Positions 26,810-36,530 of a stretch of 64,000 bases of DNA are shown here, piece by piece. A model generated the notes under the pieces. It ran no database searches and was not told the DNA's origin. It saw nothing but the letters and a program-made list of their open reading frames with translations. Both the position numbers and the translations under genes were made by a program. Source of the DNA: Cloacibacterium rupense. GTDB taxonomy: Bacteria; Bacteroidota; Bacteroidia; Flavobacteriales; Weeksellaceae. The first letter of the stretch is position 1; the number at the start of each line of letters is the position of its first letter. Location of the stretch: positions 549,191 to 613,190 of the forward strand of contig NZ_BMLV01000002.1 of the NCBI RefSeq assembly GCF_014645495.1, in the 5' to 3' direction.

Positions 26810-28042
26810 TTACGCTATATCATTTATTTCTTCAATATTTTGTTTTTTGCCCATTCCTTCTTCATCAAAAACTTGAATTCTAGAGCTTACATTTAAGATG
26901 ATTCCTAACTGCAAATAGGTAACTAACATAGAGGTTCCTCCATAACTTATCAGCGGTAATGGCTGTCCTGTTACAGGAATTAGATTAACCGCAACTGCAA
27001 TATTAACCGCCAATTGTATAAAAATCATAATTCCTAAACTTAGCACCAGTAAACTCCCAAAAAATGCAGGCATTTTGCTGGCTATCATTACAATCCTGAT
27101 CATCATTATAAGATATAAGGTGATGAGGAAAAATGCCCCAATAAAACCATATTCTTCTACTATGATGGCAAAAATAAAATCCGATGCAGACTGTGGAAGC
27201 ATTTGTTTCAATGCAGATTTCCCAGGTCCTTGTCCGGTAATTCCACCATGAACGATGGCAGCTTTTGCTTGGTTGACCTGATAGTTTTTGGCTTTTACAC
27301 TTTCGTCCTCTATTTCTGAGGTTTTCTTAGAATTGGTAAAGGTTTCTATTCGGCTCATCCAAGTGTGTACACGTGAGCTACCGATTAAGTCTGTTTTAAG
27401 GGCTAAAAACAAAAATATTCCTATAAAAACAGTAGAAATCCCTAAAAATCCCAAAATATATTTTAAAGACAATTGCCCGATTACCATTACGATTAAAGAA
27501 ACCATCAAAATCATTAAAGCAGTAGAACCGTTATCTTTTGCAACCAATCCAAACACCAATAAAACCGGTCCGAAAATGTAAAAAATGTTTTCTATAGGTA
27601 GTCTTTCTCTAGTAATTCTCTTGGTTAGATATCTACATAAGTAAATAATCAACATTAAATAAGCAAAACTAGAAGGCTGAAATGAAATAGGCGTGCCTGG
27701 GATTTTCAACCATCGCGAAGCAGAAGCTCCGTCTATTTTCTGGCCTGCAAACATGGTGATTACCAGTAGAATAACCATAATCCCAAGAAGGATGCTGCTC
27801 AGTTTACCGATGTGTTCGTATTTGAAAGCTCCCGCAATAAATCTCATAATTCCTAGACCAAGAAATACAAAAATCATATGCTTCACAACGTGACCAGTAG
27901 TGGTACCATTGTGAACAATGTATTCTAGATTAGAACTAGCCGAATACACGGGAAATACAGAGAATAAGGAGATTAAAATAATCACCATCCAAAGTACTTT
28001 GTCGCCTTTTAGCAGTTCAAATTTGCTTTCTTGTTCTTCCAT
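26810..28042 (-). CDS. ftsW: Peptidoglycan glycosyltransferase FtsW (SEDS family)
   Basis: A 410-residue polytopic protein that polymerises septal peptidoglycan with FtsI. Hydrophobic segments run throughout. SEDS motifs: GASASRWLKIPG near residue 105, VEEYGFIGAFFL near 300, and GQPLPLISYGGTSML near 365. Position between murD and murG marks it as FtsW; the paralogue RodA is at 4153-5382. Confidence 0.96.
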   Translation of the reverse strand: MEEQESKFELLKGDKVLWMVIILISLFSVFPVYSASSNLEYIVHNGTTTGHVVKHMIFVFLGLGIMRFIAGAFKYEHIGKLSSILLGIMVILLVITMFAGQKIDGASASRWLKIPGTPISFQPSSFAYLMLIIYLCRYLTKRITRERLPIENIFYIFGPVLLVFGLVAKDNGSTALMILMVSLIVMVIGQLSLKYILGFLGISTVFIGIFLFLALKTDLIGSSRVHTWMSRIETFTNSKKTSEIEDESVKAKNYQVNQAKAAIVHGGITGQGPGKSALKQMLPQSASDFIFAIIVEEYGFIGAFFLITLYLIMMIRIVMIASKMPAFFGSLLVLSLGIMIFIQLAVNIAVAVNLIPVTGQPLPLISYGGTSMLVTYLQLGIILNVSSRIQVFDEEGMGKKQNIEEINDIA

Positions 28043-28066
28043 TCTTTTACTATTTGCCTTCGGCTT

Positions 28067-29410
28067 TTAGCTTTTTAAAACTTCTTCTTTAAATAATTTT
28101 CCTCTATGCTCGTAATTATCAAATAAATCAAAACTTGCACAGCAAGGAGAAAGTAGCACAGCATCTCCTTTTTCAGCGATAGATTTAGCTGCTTTTACTG
28201 CATCTTCTACACTAGCAGTATCTATGATAACTTCTTTTTTGTCTTTGAAAAAATTGATGATTTTAGAATTGTCTAGTCCCATACAAATGATGGCTTTTAC
28301 TTTCTTTTTTACCAATTCTTCTATTTCGGTATAGTCATTTCCCTTGTCTTTTCCGCCTACAATCCAGACTGTTGGTTGCTTCATACTTTCTAATGCGTAG
28401 TAAGTAGCGTTTACGTTGGTTGCTTTGCTGTCGTTAATGTATTTTACACCGTTTATTTCTGCAAAATTCTCTAATCTGTGCTCCACTGCTTGAAAAGTCA
28501 TTAACGAATGTCTAATGCTTTCATTGCTGATATTCAATAATTTACCAGCGATGGAAGCGGCTAAGCTGTTGGCTACATTGTGAGTTCCCATGATAGAAAG
28601 TTCATCTATTCTCATAGAAAACTCGTCTTGTAGTTTTACATATAATTTTTCTCCTTCGGTATAACCTCCTTCATTTAGTTTTTCTTTCATTGAGAAAGGA
28701 ATTTGCTTCACTCTCAAATCCAATTTTTGAAGCAATTTCTGACTCATTTCATCATCTTTATTATAAATGAAATAATTGTCGTTTTCTTGGTTCTCGGCTA
28801 TTCTGAATTTTGCTAAAGCATATTCTTCATAGTTGTAATTGTATTGGTCTAAATGATCTGGACTCAAATTCAATAATAATGAAATATAAGGTCTAAAATT
28901 CTGAATATCATCTAATTGAAAACTACTTACTTCCAAAACATAATAGTCATAATTTTCTTTGGCAACTTGTAATGCAAAGCTTTTACCTATGTTTCCTCCC
29001 AAACCTACATTCATATTATCATTTTTCAAAATATGATAAATAAGCGAAGTAGTGGTGGTTTTTCCGTTACTTCCGGTAATAGCAATAATCTTAGCATCGG
29101 TAAATTCTGCCCCAAATTCAATCTCAGAAGAAAGTCTGATTCCTTTAGCTTTAATTTTTTGCACCAATTCTGCTTTTTTAGGAATACCTGGAGATTTAAT
29201 TACCCAATCTGCTGCCAGAATTCTTTCCTCATCGTGGTTTTTCTCCTCAAATTCAATAGTGTTTTCCTCTAAAATCTTTTTGTAATTCTCCTTAATTTCT
29301 CCCATATCTGAAAGAAAAACATCTAGACCTTTGGTTTTAGCTAAAATAGCAGCTCCCACACCGCTTTCGCCACCACCTAGAATTACAACTTTTAAATTTT
29401 CTTTGCTCAT
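28067..29410 (-). CDS. murD: UDP-N-acetylmuramoylalanine--D-glutamate ligase
   Basis: Adds D-glutamate in peptidoglycan precursor synthesis. It has 447 residues from the ATG at 29410 (MSKENLKVVILGGGESGVG), preferred over an open frame reaching 29467 because the dinucleotide-type fold begins directly after it. ATP motif AITGSNGKTTTTSLI near residue 113, LNLSPDHLDQY near 183, and C-terminal LLSPCCASFDLFDNYEHRG near 415. Confidence 0.96.
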   Translation of the reverse strand: MSKENLKVVILGGGESGVGAAILAKTKGLDVFLSDMGEIKENYKKILEENTIEFEEKNHDEERILAADWVIKSPGIPKKAELVQKIKAKGIRLSSEIEFGAEFTDAKIIAITGSNGKTTTTSLIYHILKNDNMNVGLGGNIGKSFALQVAKENYDYYVLEVSSFQLDDIQNFRPYISLLLNLSPDHLDQYNYNYEEYALAKFRIAENQENDNYFIYNKDDEMSQKLLQKLDLRVKQIPFSMKEKLNEGGYTEGEKLYVKLQDEFSMRIDELSIMGTHNVANSLAASIAGKLLNISNESIRHSLMTFQAVEHRLENFAEINGVKYINDSKATNVNATYYALESMKQPTVWIVGGKDKGNDYTEIEELVKKKVKAIICMGLDNSKIINFFKDKKEVIIDTASVEDAVKAAKSIAEKGDAVLLSPCCASFDLFDNYEHRGKLFKEEVLKS

Positions 29411-29491
29411 ATTTGTTTTTGTTTGAAATGGTTTGATGTAGTTTGATGTTATCTTTTCAAATTTCATCTTCCAAACATTTTAGTTTTTTTG

Positions 29492-30733
29492 TTATCTTAT
29501 CTTTAGCGTAATTAAACAGATAATGGCAAGCATTACCCCAAGAATAATCATTCTGTTTACAATTTTACTCTCGTGGAAACCATCTAATTGGTAATGATGG
29601 TGCAGTGGAGACATCTTAAACAATCTGTTATTCTGAGCGTATTCTATGCCATATTTTCTTTTTCTATATTTAAAAACTGCTACCTGAAGCATTACGGATA
29701 AATTTTCGATGAGGAAAATGCCACAAAGTACAGGGATTAGTAATTCTTTTCTTAGGATAATTGCCAAAACTGCTATTACTCCGCCCAACATTAAGCTACC
29801 TGTATCTCCCATAAAAACTTGTGCAGGATAAGTATTGTACCAAAAGAAACCGATAGTTGCCCCAATAAGTGCAACGGTAAAAATGGTGGTTTCTCCCATA
29901 TTGGGTAAGAACATAATATTCAGATAATCTGCGAAAATAATGTTCCCAGAGAGATAGGCAAATAAAGCTAAGGTTCCTAGAATAATCACACTGGTTCCGG
30001 AAGCTAGCCCATCTATTCCGTCTGTAATATTGGCACCGTTTGAAACGGCGGTTACTATAAAAATCACCAATGGAATAAATACAAACCAAGCCCATTCATT
30101 TTGTTGTTCTTCATCCATCCAAAATAGAATTTTGCTATAATCAAATTCATTATTTTTCATGAAAGGAACCGTAGAAATAGTTTCTTTTTGAGGAGGAGCA
30201 AAGTTTTGAGCTACATTATTTCTATTGACTACTTGTGCATCTGCATATTTTCTTTTGATGGTAATATCAGGATGAAAATACATAGTTACCCCTACAATTA
30301 GCCCTAAACCAACCTGACCAATTATTTTAAATACTCCACTTAGGCCATCTTTATTTTTCTTAATTTTTTTAAGATAATCATCAATAAACCCAATTCCACC
30401 CATCCAAATCATAGAGACCAATAACAAAACTATGTATACATTGGTGATTCTCGTAAACAATAAAACAGGGATTATTGTAGCAACAATAATAATGAAACCA
30501 CCCATGGTAGGAGTTCCTTCTTTTTGTTTTTGTCCTTCTAGTCCAAGGTCTCTTACCAATTCGCCCATTTGCTTATTTCTAAGAAAATTGATGATTTTCT
30601 TACCATAAACAAGTGCGATAAGCAAAGATAATAACACGGCCATTGCAGCACGAAATGAGATGTATTTCAGTAAATGCAATCCCGGAATGTCTATTCCGTG
30701 GTTGGTAAGGTATTGGTATAGGTAGTATAGCAT
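29492..30733 (-). CDS. mraY: Phospho-MurNAc-pentapeptide transferase MraY
   Basis: Transfers phospho-MurNAc-pentapeptide to undecaprenyl phosphate, giving lipid I. The 413 residues exceed the roughly 360 of E. coli because of an insertion around 170-215 carrying polar residues before a membrane segment, which I recall as usual in Bacteroidota. Signatures: [12 protein letters not shown] near 71, [17 protein letters not shown] near 116, [13 protein letters not shown] near 232, and [10 protein letters not shown] near 377. Confidence 0.96.
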   Translation of the reverse strand: MLYYLYQYLTNHGIDIPGLHLLKYISFRAAMAVLLSLLIALVYGKKIINFLRNKQMGELVRDLGLEGQKQKEGTPTMGGFIIIVATIIPVLLFTRITNVYIVLLLVSMIWMGGIGFIDDYLKKIKKNKDGLSGVFKIIGQVGLGLIVGVTMYFHPDITIKRKYADAQVVNRNNVAQNFAPPQKETISTVPFMKNNEFDYSKILFWMDEEQQNEWAWFVFIPLVIFIVTAVSNGANITDGIDGLASGTSVIILGTLALFAYLSGNIIFADYLNIMFLPNMGETTIFTVALIGATIGFFWYNTYPAQVFMGDTGSLMLGGVIAVLAIILRKELLIPVLCGIFLIENLSVMLQVAVFKYRKRKYGIEYAQNNRLFKMSPLHHHYQLDGFHESKIVNRMIILGVMLAIICLITLKIR

Positions 30734-30803
30734 AATTTTATCATTTTAGATTTTAGATTTCGGATTTTAAATGTTAAAAAACAATAAAAATCTTAATCAA
30801 AAA

Positions 30804-32264
30804 TTATTTGCTCATCAATTTATATAATTCTATAATCGTTTCTTTGTCATCAAAATGGTGTTTTACGCCATTAATTTCTTGATACGTTTCGTGGCCTTTT
30901 CCAGCAACGAGAACAATGTCTTTGGGTTCGGCGAATTTTATCGCCATTTTTATCGCTTCTTTTCTATCAGGAATTACCGTGAATTTGCTGAAATTCTGCG
31001 GTTCTACTCCTGCTTCAATCTCTTTAATAATTTCCGTAGGATTTTCCGTTCTGGGATTATCTGTAGTTATGATGGACAACGTAGATTTTCTAGTTGCAAT
31101 TTTACCCATTTCTGGTCTCTTGTCGTGGTCTCTGTCTCCTCCACAACCGAAAACGGTAATTAATCTTTCATTTTTTGTACGGATTTCGTTGATGGAATCC
31201 AAAACATTTTCCAAAGCATCTGGAGTGTGAGCGTAATCTACCACGAAGAAAATCCCGCCATCAGATTTCAAAGTTTCAAATCTTCCATTTACTCTTTTTA
31301 AGGTAGAAATTGATTGTAAAACCTCTTCTTCATTAAAACCTAATTCTACTGCGATGGCAAAAGCCAACAACAAATTATAAACATTGAATTTCCCTGTTAA
31401 AGTGGTCCAAAATTCTTTTCCATTAAAATTCAAAAGCATTCCGTTGAAGTCAACTTCCAAAACTTTGCCGTGATAATCTGCCAATGTTTTCAAAGCGTAA
31501 GTTTTTTTCTTTGCTTTGGTATTTTGAAGCATTACATTACCGTTTTTGTCATCTACATTGGTGATGGCAACGGCTGTTTCTGGCAATTCGTCAAAAAATC
31601 TTTTTTTGGTTTTAAGATATTCTTCAAACGTTTTATGATAATCGAGATGGTCATGGGTAAGATTGGTAAAACCAGCCATCGCAAAATGCAACCCTTCAAT
31701 TCTGTCTTGGTGAATTCCGTGTGAAGAAACTTCCATAAAAGCAAATTCACAACCTTTTTCTACTGCTTTTGCCAACATTTGATTCAAGCGAATAACATCT
31801 GGCGTAGTGTGGGTAGAAGGGATAACCTCGTCACCAATTCTATATTCTACGGTAGAAATTAATGCACTTTGATAGCCTAAATTTTTGAAAATATCAAAAA
31901 GTAGAGTCGAAGCTGTAGTTTTTCCATTAGTTCCTGTTACACCAATCAATTTCAAATTCTCTGAAGGATTTCCATAGAAGTTGGAAGCTAATTTTCCTAA
32001 AGTTTTAGAAGAATTTTTAACTTGAATGTAATTGATGTCTTCTGTTAAATTTTCTGGTAAAACTTCACAAACGATGGTTTTTGCACCTTTTTCAATCGCT
32101 GAATTAATATAAGAATGTCCATCTGAAACCGTTCCTTTGATGGCAATATACAGCGAACCTTCGGTAACTTTTCTGCTATCGAAAACGAGTTCTGAAACTT
32201 CTGAATCGAAATTGCCAAAAGTTTCTAAAACTGGGATTTTATGTAATAATTCTCGTAAAATCAT
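30804..32264 (-). CDS. murE: UDP-MurNAc-tripeptide synthetase MurE (meso-diaminopimelate type)
   Basis: Adds the third stem-peptide residue. It has 486 residues with LIGVTGTNGKTTASTLLFD near 105-123, MEVSSHGIHQDRI near 178, and TTDNPRTENPTEI near 402. The DNPR sequence is the known marker for meso-diaminopimelate rather than lysine specificity, consistent with a Gram-negative wall. Its ATG is 2 nt after the stop of a small membrane-protein gene that lies between it and ftsI. Confidence 0.96.
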   Translation of the reverse strand: MILRELLHKIPVLETFGNFDSEVSELVFDSRKVTEGSLYIAIKGTVSDGHSYINSAIEKGAKTIVCEVLPENLTEDINYIQVKNSSKTLGKLASNFYGNPSENLKLIGVTGTNGKTTASTLLFDIFKNLGYQSALISTVEYRIGDEVIPSTHTTPDVIRLNQMLAKAVEKGCEFAFMEVSSHGIHQDRIEGLHFAMAGFTNLTHDHLDYHKTFEEYLKTKKRFFDELPETAVAITNVDDKNGNVMLQNTKAKKKTYALKTLADYHGKVLEVDFNGMLLNFNGKEFWTTLTGKFNVYNLLLAFAIAVELGFNEEEVLQSISTLKRVNGRFETLKSDGGIFFVVDYAHTPDALENVLDSINEIRTKNERLITVFGCGGDRDHDKRPEMGKIATRKSTLSIITTDNPRTENPTEIIKEIEAGVEPQNFSKFTVIPDRKEAIKMAIKFAEPKDIVLVAGKGHETYQEINGVKHHFDDKETIIELYKLMSK

Positions 32265-32266
32265 TT

Positions 32267-32446
32267 TTATTTGAATATCAAATACAAAAAAGTTATGAAT
32301 AAACCTATGAGTAAAAAGTAACTTTGAAAGATTCTTAAATTATTCATCGGATTATCTTCTTTTTTTTCTTTTTCCTTTTCTAATCTTAATTTTAAATAAA
32401 CCAAACCCATCATTATTAATGGTGCTATTGGATAATATTTTTCCAT
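32267..32446 (-). CDS. Small membrane protein between ftsI and murE
   Basis: An ATG at 32446 opens a 59-codon frame ending at 32267. It starts 1 nt after the ftsI stop and ends 2 nt before the murE ATG, so it fills the gap exactly. The product has two hydrophobic segments: PIAPLIMMGLVYLKL near residues 6-20 and SYFLLIGLFITFLYLIF near 42-58. Between them is a highly charged, Lys/Glu-rich hinge (residues 21-33). This looks like a real, translationally coupled gene. The topology (short helix, charged cytoplasmic stretch, second helix) is my inference. I do not recognise a family. Confidence 0.75.
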   Translation of the reverse strand: MEKYYPIAPLIMMGLVYLKLRLEKEKEKKEDNPMNNLRIFQSYFLLIGLFITFLYLIFK

Positions 32447-32447
32447 A

Positions 32448-34475
32448 TTAGTTTTGTAATTCTAAATATATTCTCTGGTTTTTATGAATTACACTACCTT
32501 CTTCGGGAAATTGGTTTCTAATTTTTCCTACGCCTTTGTAATCTACTCTGTATCCTTGGTTTTCTAATTGCGGAATAACATTTTTACCCATTAATCCTTT
32601 TAGATTGGGTAAAACACCGCTTTTCACCTCTACTTTTACATTAGGTTGCATCATTTTTCTAAGGTCTACTTTTTTATTCGCAAGCATCTCTTTTTCAATG
32701 TTTAAAGGTGTTTTTAGGAATACTTTTCCTGCTATTTCTTTAAAAATTGGCGCTGCCACTTTAGCTCCTGAATAACCAATGGATGTATTCGGTTGATTAA
32801 TCATTACGTAACAAGTGTATTTAGGATTGTCTGCTGGGAAAAACCCTGCAAACGCAGCTTGGTATTTACCTGAACTTTTCCAATATTCAAATCTTGCAGT
32901 ACCTGTTTTTCCTGCCAGTTTTATGTTAGGAGTATAAATACTTTTGGCGGTACCTTTTTCTACTGTTTTGGTGAGCATCTTGGTCATTAATTCTATGGCT
33001 TCAGTTGATGCCATTTTATCTACCAAAACTTCAGGTTCTGCTTGATATTCTATTTTTCCATCATTGACAATTTTTTCTATAAACAGAGGTTTTACCATTT
33101 TGCCTTTATTGGCAATCCCGTTGTAGAAAGTGGTGAGCTGCAAAATGCTGAATCTAGAAGAATAGCCGTATGCAAGTGAAGCTAATGCTCCTTTGCTCCA
33201 TTTCTTATTTTCTGGAGTAACAATAGATGGTGCTGCAATACCCGGAAGTTCTATCTGCATTTTATCAAAAAGTTTCCATTTTTTAAAATGTTTTATAAAA
33301 ACTTGTGGGTCGTTGCCATAATATTTGGTAATGAGTTTAGAAGCGCCCACGTTACTAGACTCTGCTAATACATCACTAATGTCATAAATCCCGTTTCCTT
33401 TAACATGAGAATCAGACATTGCTAAATCAAAATATCTCCATTTTCCGTTTCCTACATTTACAGTGGTGCTCTCATCTATAAAGCCGTCATCCATTGCCGC
33501 AAGAAGAGATACCGTTTTGAAAGTAGAACCAGGTTCAGTAGCATCTTTTAAAGAATAATTATAAGCGTCTACATATTTTACGTCATCATCTTGCCCTTCT
33601 TTTCTAAGATTCACCATTGCTCTTATCTTACCTGTTTCTGTTTCCATGACCAACACAGAACCGTGGTCTGCTTCGAAATGAATAAGTTGTTTTTCTAATG
33701 CAGAGTGAGCAATATCTTGAATTCTTAAATCAATGGTGGTGTAAACATCTTTACCATCTATAGGTTCTTTTACTTTCCAATAATCAATAGGCTTCCATTG
33801 AGATGAGTTCACTCTTTGCTCGTATCTAGTGCCATCAGTACCAGATAGATATTTGCTAAAAGCGCCTTCTAAACCAGACTTGCCTATCTCGTTGTCCATT
33901 CCTATAGTTCCAGAGCCAATTTGTGCGGTTGCCAATTCTCTCTTATAGTTTCTTTCAATAATTAAGCAACGGTTTTTCTTAAATTTCCCTGTTTTTTTGT
34001 CTTCTTTACTGAAGATGGGAAATTTTTTAATTCTATCATATTGGTCGAAATCTAGACCTCTGACCAAAGAAAAATATTGATTGTTTTTGTTTTTTTGTTC
34101 ATCAAACATCTTTCTGTAATATGCTCTAGATTTTCCAAACATTTTGCTCAAAGAATCGGTCAAACTTCCAATTTTATTGGTATAGGTGGTGTCTTTGATG
34201 GTTTTGAAATCCACATAGATGTCATACCTCATTACAGTGGTGGCTAAGATAGAGCCATCTGCGGCAAAAAGATTGCCTCTGGCTGCTTTTAATTTGGCTT
34301 CTCTATAGTTGTTGCTGATGAAGTTTTTCTCAATGTCATCTACATTGTTATGCTGTAGGTAGAAAATTCTTCCTAAGAAAACTACAAATACGATGAAAGC
34401 TACCCCTGCAAAAAGGTAACCCCATTTCAACGCTTTAGCACGTTTAGAATCGTATTCATTATTTTTCGCTGTCAT
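32448..34475 (-). CDS. ftsI: Penicillin-binding protein 3 (FtsI) with PASTA domain
   Basis: Septal transpeptidase, 675 residues. One membrane anchor (about 15-38), dimerisation domain, then the transpeptidase with STFK near 317, SSN near 373 and KTGTA near 523. The C-terminal 60 residues (VLPNLKGLMGKNVIPQLENQ onward) form one PASTA domain, seen in many Bacteroidota FtsI proteins but absent from E. coli. Its ATG overlaps the end of ftsL by 17 nt. Confidence 0.96.
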   Translation of the reverse strand: MTAKNNEYDSKRAKALKWGYLFAGVAFIVFVVFLGRIFYLQHNNVDDIEKNFISNNYREAKLKAARGNLFAADGSILATTVMRYDIYVDFKTIKDTTYTNKIGSLTDSLSKMFGKSRAYYRKMFDEQKNKNNQYFSLVRGLDFDQYDRIKKFPIFSKEDKKTGKFKKNRCLIIERNYKRELATAQIGSGTIGMDNEIGKSGLEGAFSKYLSGTDGTRYEQRVNSSQWKPIDYWKVKEPIDGKDVYTTIDLRIQDIAHSALEKQLIHFEADHGSVLVMETETGKIRAMVNLRKEGQDDDVKYVDAYNYSLKDATEPGSTFKTVSLLAAMDDGFIDESTTVNVGNGKWRYFDLAMSDSHVKGNGIYDISDVLAESSNVGASKLITKYYGNDPQVFIKHFKKWKLFDKMQIELPGIAAPSIVTPENKKWSKGALASLAYGYSSRFSILQLTTFYNGIANKGKMVKPLFIEKIVNDGKIEYQAEPEVLVDKMASTEAIELMTKMLTKTVEKGTAKSIYTPNIKLAGKTGTARFEYWKSSGKYQAAFAGFFPADNPKYTCYVMINQPNTSIGYSGAKVAAPIFKEIAGKVFLKTPLNIEKEMLANKKVDLRKMMQPNVKVEVKSGVLPNLKGLMGKNVIPQLENQGYRVDYKGVGKIRNQFPEEGSVIHKNQRIYLELQN

Positions 34476-34830
34476 TTTCTATACTATCTAATTTTATTAA
34501 AAGTTTATGTGGATGATTTTCTAAAGAAACCAGAGAATCTCCCTCCATTTCTTTGCTGAGCTCAGACTCCATTTTTACTTTAATCAGCCTGCTTTGTGCA
34601 TAAGCATTTCTAGATTTATATTCCTCAGCTTGTTCTTTTAATTGGTTCACTCTTTCTATTTTTTGACTCACCAAGTGGTTGCTGTATATCATCACCATCA
34701 TCAGTGCAAAAATGAGCAAGAAGTATTTGTAGTGAACTTTAACTTCATCACGATTCAAGAAATTCCCTTTTACAATGTCTATAAAAGTGAGTTTCTTCTT
34801 GGGTTTATTATATGTTGCTCTTTTTGCCAC
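34459..34830 (-). CDS. ftsL: FtsL-like division protein
   Basis: A 123-residue bitopic protein: basic N-terminus, one membrane segment (about residues 38-55) and a periplasmic coiled coil (KIERVNQLKEQAEEYKSRNA). Size, topology and position between rsmH and ftsI identify it as the FtsL equivalent; sequence conservation is low, as in all FtsL. The frame is open to a TTG at 34869, but that segment is low-complexity, so I prefer the GTG at 34830 (MAKRATYNKPKKK). The 3' end overlaps ftsI. Confidence 0.8.
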   Translation of the reverse strand: MAKRATYNKPKKKLTFIDIVKGNFLNRDEVKVHYKYFLLIFALMMVMIYSNHLVSQKIERVNQLKEQAEEYKSRNAYAQSRLIKVKMESELSKEMEGDSLVSLENHPHKLLIKLDSIENDSEK

Positions 34831-34883
34831 TTTTTTATCAATCTTTTTAATTGAGAAATCACTTATCAATCATCACTTTTCAC

Positions 34884-35777
34884 TTATACTTTAATTCCTA
34901 CTCTCATTTTAGCACTTCTAGCACGAGAATTTTGCTCTACTTCTTCTACGGTTGGGATGATGGCCTTGCTTTTTAACAATTCAAAAGCTTTGGTGTAATT
35001 TCCATAAATGTCTCTTTGAGGCTCACCTTCGAACATTCCGTTTTTTAAAAAACGTTTTACCAATCGATCTTCTAAAGAGTGATAAGAAATAATGACCAAA
35101 CGACCGTCCTTTTTCAAAACATTGAAAGATTGCTGAAGCATTTCTTTCAATACATCCAATTCCTGATTTACCTCTATTCTTATCGCCTGAAAAACCTGGG
35201 CAAAGAATTTGTTTTGTTTAAACTGAGGAATATAACTAAAGATTTTTTTAAGATCTTCTGTGGTATTTATTTTTTTATTTTTTCTGTAATGCACTATTTC
35301 TCTTGCTAACTTTCTGGCTTCTCTCAACTCTCCATAGTAATAAAAAAGGTCTGCCAATTGCTCTTCTTCATAATCATTAATCACTTTTTTGGCGTCTAAA
35401 TTTTGCAAAACATTCATCCTCATGTCTAGCGGAGCGTCACTTCTGGTAGAAAAACCACGTTCTGCAGCATCAAACTGATGAGAAGAAACACCCAAATCTC
35501 CCAAAACACCGTCTACACTAGAAATCCCGTACATTAACAAAGAATTTTCTAAAAATCTAAAATTCTGATTGATGAGCGTAAATCTTTCATCATCGATTGT
35601 GTTATTTAGAGCGTCTAAGTCTTGGTCGAAGCTATATAATTTGCCTTTGTCTGAGAGTCTTTTTAAGATTTCTCTAGAGTGACCGCCTCCTCCGAAAGTT
35701 ACATCTACGTAAATTCCGTCTGGATTGGTAATGAGAGCATCTATGCTTTCGTGTAATAAAACAGGATTGTGGTACAT
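34884..35777 (-). CDS. rsmH: 16S rRNA (cytosine-1402 N4) methyltransferase
   Basis: A 297-residue SAM methyltransferase formerly called MraW. N-terminus MYHNPVLLHESIDALI, SAM loop YVDVTFGGGGHSREIL near 23-38, DLGVSSHQFDAAERGFS near 94-110, and VISYHSLEDRLVKRFLK near 215-231 match the family. It methylates helix 44 of 16S rRNA. Second gene of the mraZ-led cluster. Confidence 0.96.
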   Translation of the reverse strand: MYHNPVLLHESIDALITNPDGIYVDVTFGGGGHSREILKRLSDKGKLYSFDQDLDALNNTIDDERFTLINQNFRFLENSLLMYGISSVDGVLGDLGVSSHQFDAAERGFSTRSDAPLDMRMNVLQNLDAKKVINDYEEEQLADLFYYYGELREARKLAREIVHYRKNKKINTTEDLKKIFSYIPQFKQNKFFAQVFQAIRIEVNQELDVLKEMLQQSFNVLKKDGRLVIISYHSLEDRLVKRFLKNGMFEGEPQRDIYGNYTKAFELLKSKAIIPTVEEVEQNSRARSAKMRVGIKV

Positions 35778-35808
35778 CTAGAGTTATAGGTTTAATGTTC
35801 AAAAAATT

Positions 35809-36273
35809 TTACAGAAGGTCATCAAAACTAATGTTTCCCATCACGTCCTCAGTAAGAGCCCCAAAATCTGCTTCATTGGTTGCAATTACTTTTTCGTAGG
35901 CATCTTTATCCCAAATTTCAAAAAGTTCGCCAGCACCAGAAATTACAATTTCTTTGTTGAGGTTAGCAAATAGTTTCAAGTCTTTTGGGATTAAAATTCT
36001 CTCAGAAGAGTCTAGCTCTACATTTTTTACCCCTGCGGTAAACATTCTGATGAAATCTGCATTTTTTTTAACAAATCGGTTAAGGCCATTTACTTTTTTC
36101 ATCAGGTTCTCCCAAGGCTTCATAGGATAAACTTCTAAGCAATTCTGAAACACAGAACGCTTTACTATAAAGTTCTTATCGCCAGAACTTTGCAGTAATT
36201 TAACCAATGACGAAGGAAGCTTTAATCTGCCTTTGTCATCAATCTTGCACTCATATGTTTCGTAAAAGTTCAT
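35809..36273 (-). CDS. mraZ: Transcriptional regulator MraZ
   Basis: A 154-residue protein made of two SpoVT/AbrB-like MraZ repeats, starting YETYECKIDDKGRLKLPSS and later VELDSSERILIPKDLK. MraZ binds repeated GTGGG boxes before its own gene and represses the division cluster. The start at ATG 36273 is preferred to the TTG at 36285, which lies within the -7 box; an ATG at 36276 is equally possible. Two GTGGG boxes are present upstream. Confidence 0.94.
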   Translation of the reverse strand: MNFYETYECKIDDKGRLKLPSSLVKLLQSSGDKNFIVKRSVFQNCLEVYPMKPWENLMKKVNGLNRFVKKNADFIRMFTAGVKNVELDSSERILIPKDLKLFANLNKEIVISGAGELFEIWDKDAYEKVIATNEADFGALTEDVMGNISFDDLL

Positions 36274-36282
36274 CATTTGGAG

Positions 36283-36325
36283 CAAATTTATATATTATTT
36301 TCTAAAATTTCCCACTTTTTCCCAC
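36283..36325 (-). promoter_or_regulatory. mraZ promoter with MraZ box
   Basis: On the minus strand, TAAATTTG at 36283-36290 is an exact -7 box. Upstream are two GTGGG repeats at 36311-36315 and 36321-36325 (GTGGGAAAAAGTGGG), with the 10-bp period expected of MraZ-binding boxes. They sit where the -33 element should be, so bound MraZ would block the promoter of the whole mraZ-ftsZ cluster. Confidence 0.75.
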
Positions 36326-36504
36326 TTTTATAGTTAATGTTGATAACTTTTTATGAATCATCCTAAATAGACTTAATAGATTGATAGTAAAATACTTAGT
36401 TTGATAATTGATTGGTCAACTCATTGGTTTTCAAAAAATAGAAGCTTTAAATAAAAAATGAAAAGATTAGCATTAAATAAACATTCAATTAATCTTAAAT
36501 TTTG

Positions 36505-36512
36505 TATTTTTG
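36505..36512 (+). promoter_or_regulatory. -7 box of the hydrolase-engB-elaA run
   Basis: TATTTTTG exactly matches TAnnTTTG, 19 nt before the ATG at 36531. A TTG start at 36510 would lie inside the box and is rejected. Confidence 0.5.
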
Positions 36513-36530
36513 CGAGATACACGTCATTTT

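Noticed and set aside
34831-34869. TTG start giving 13 extra residues on FtsL
   Set aside because: The segment is low-complexity (TGAT/AAG words) and follows a stop immediately; GTG 34830 gives a normal basic N-terminus.
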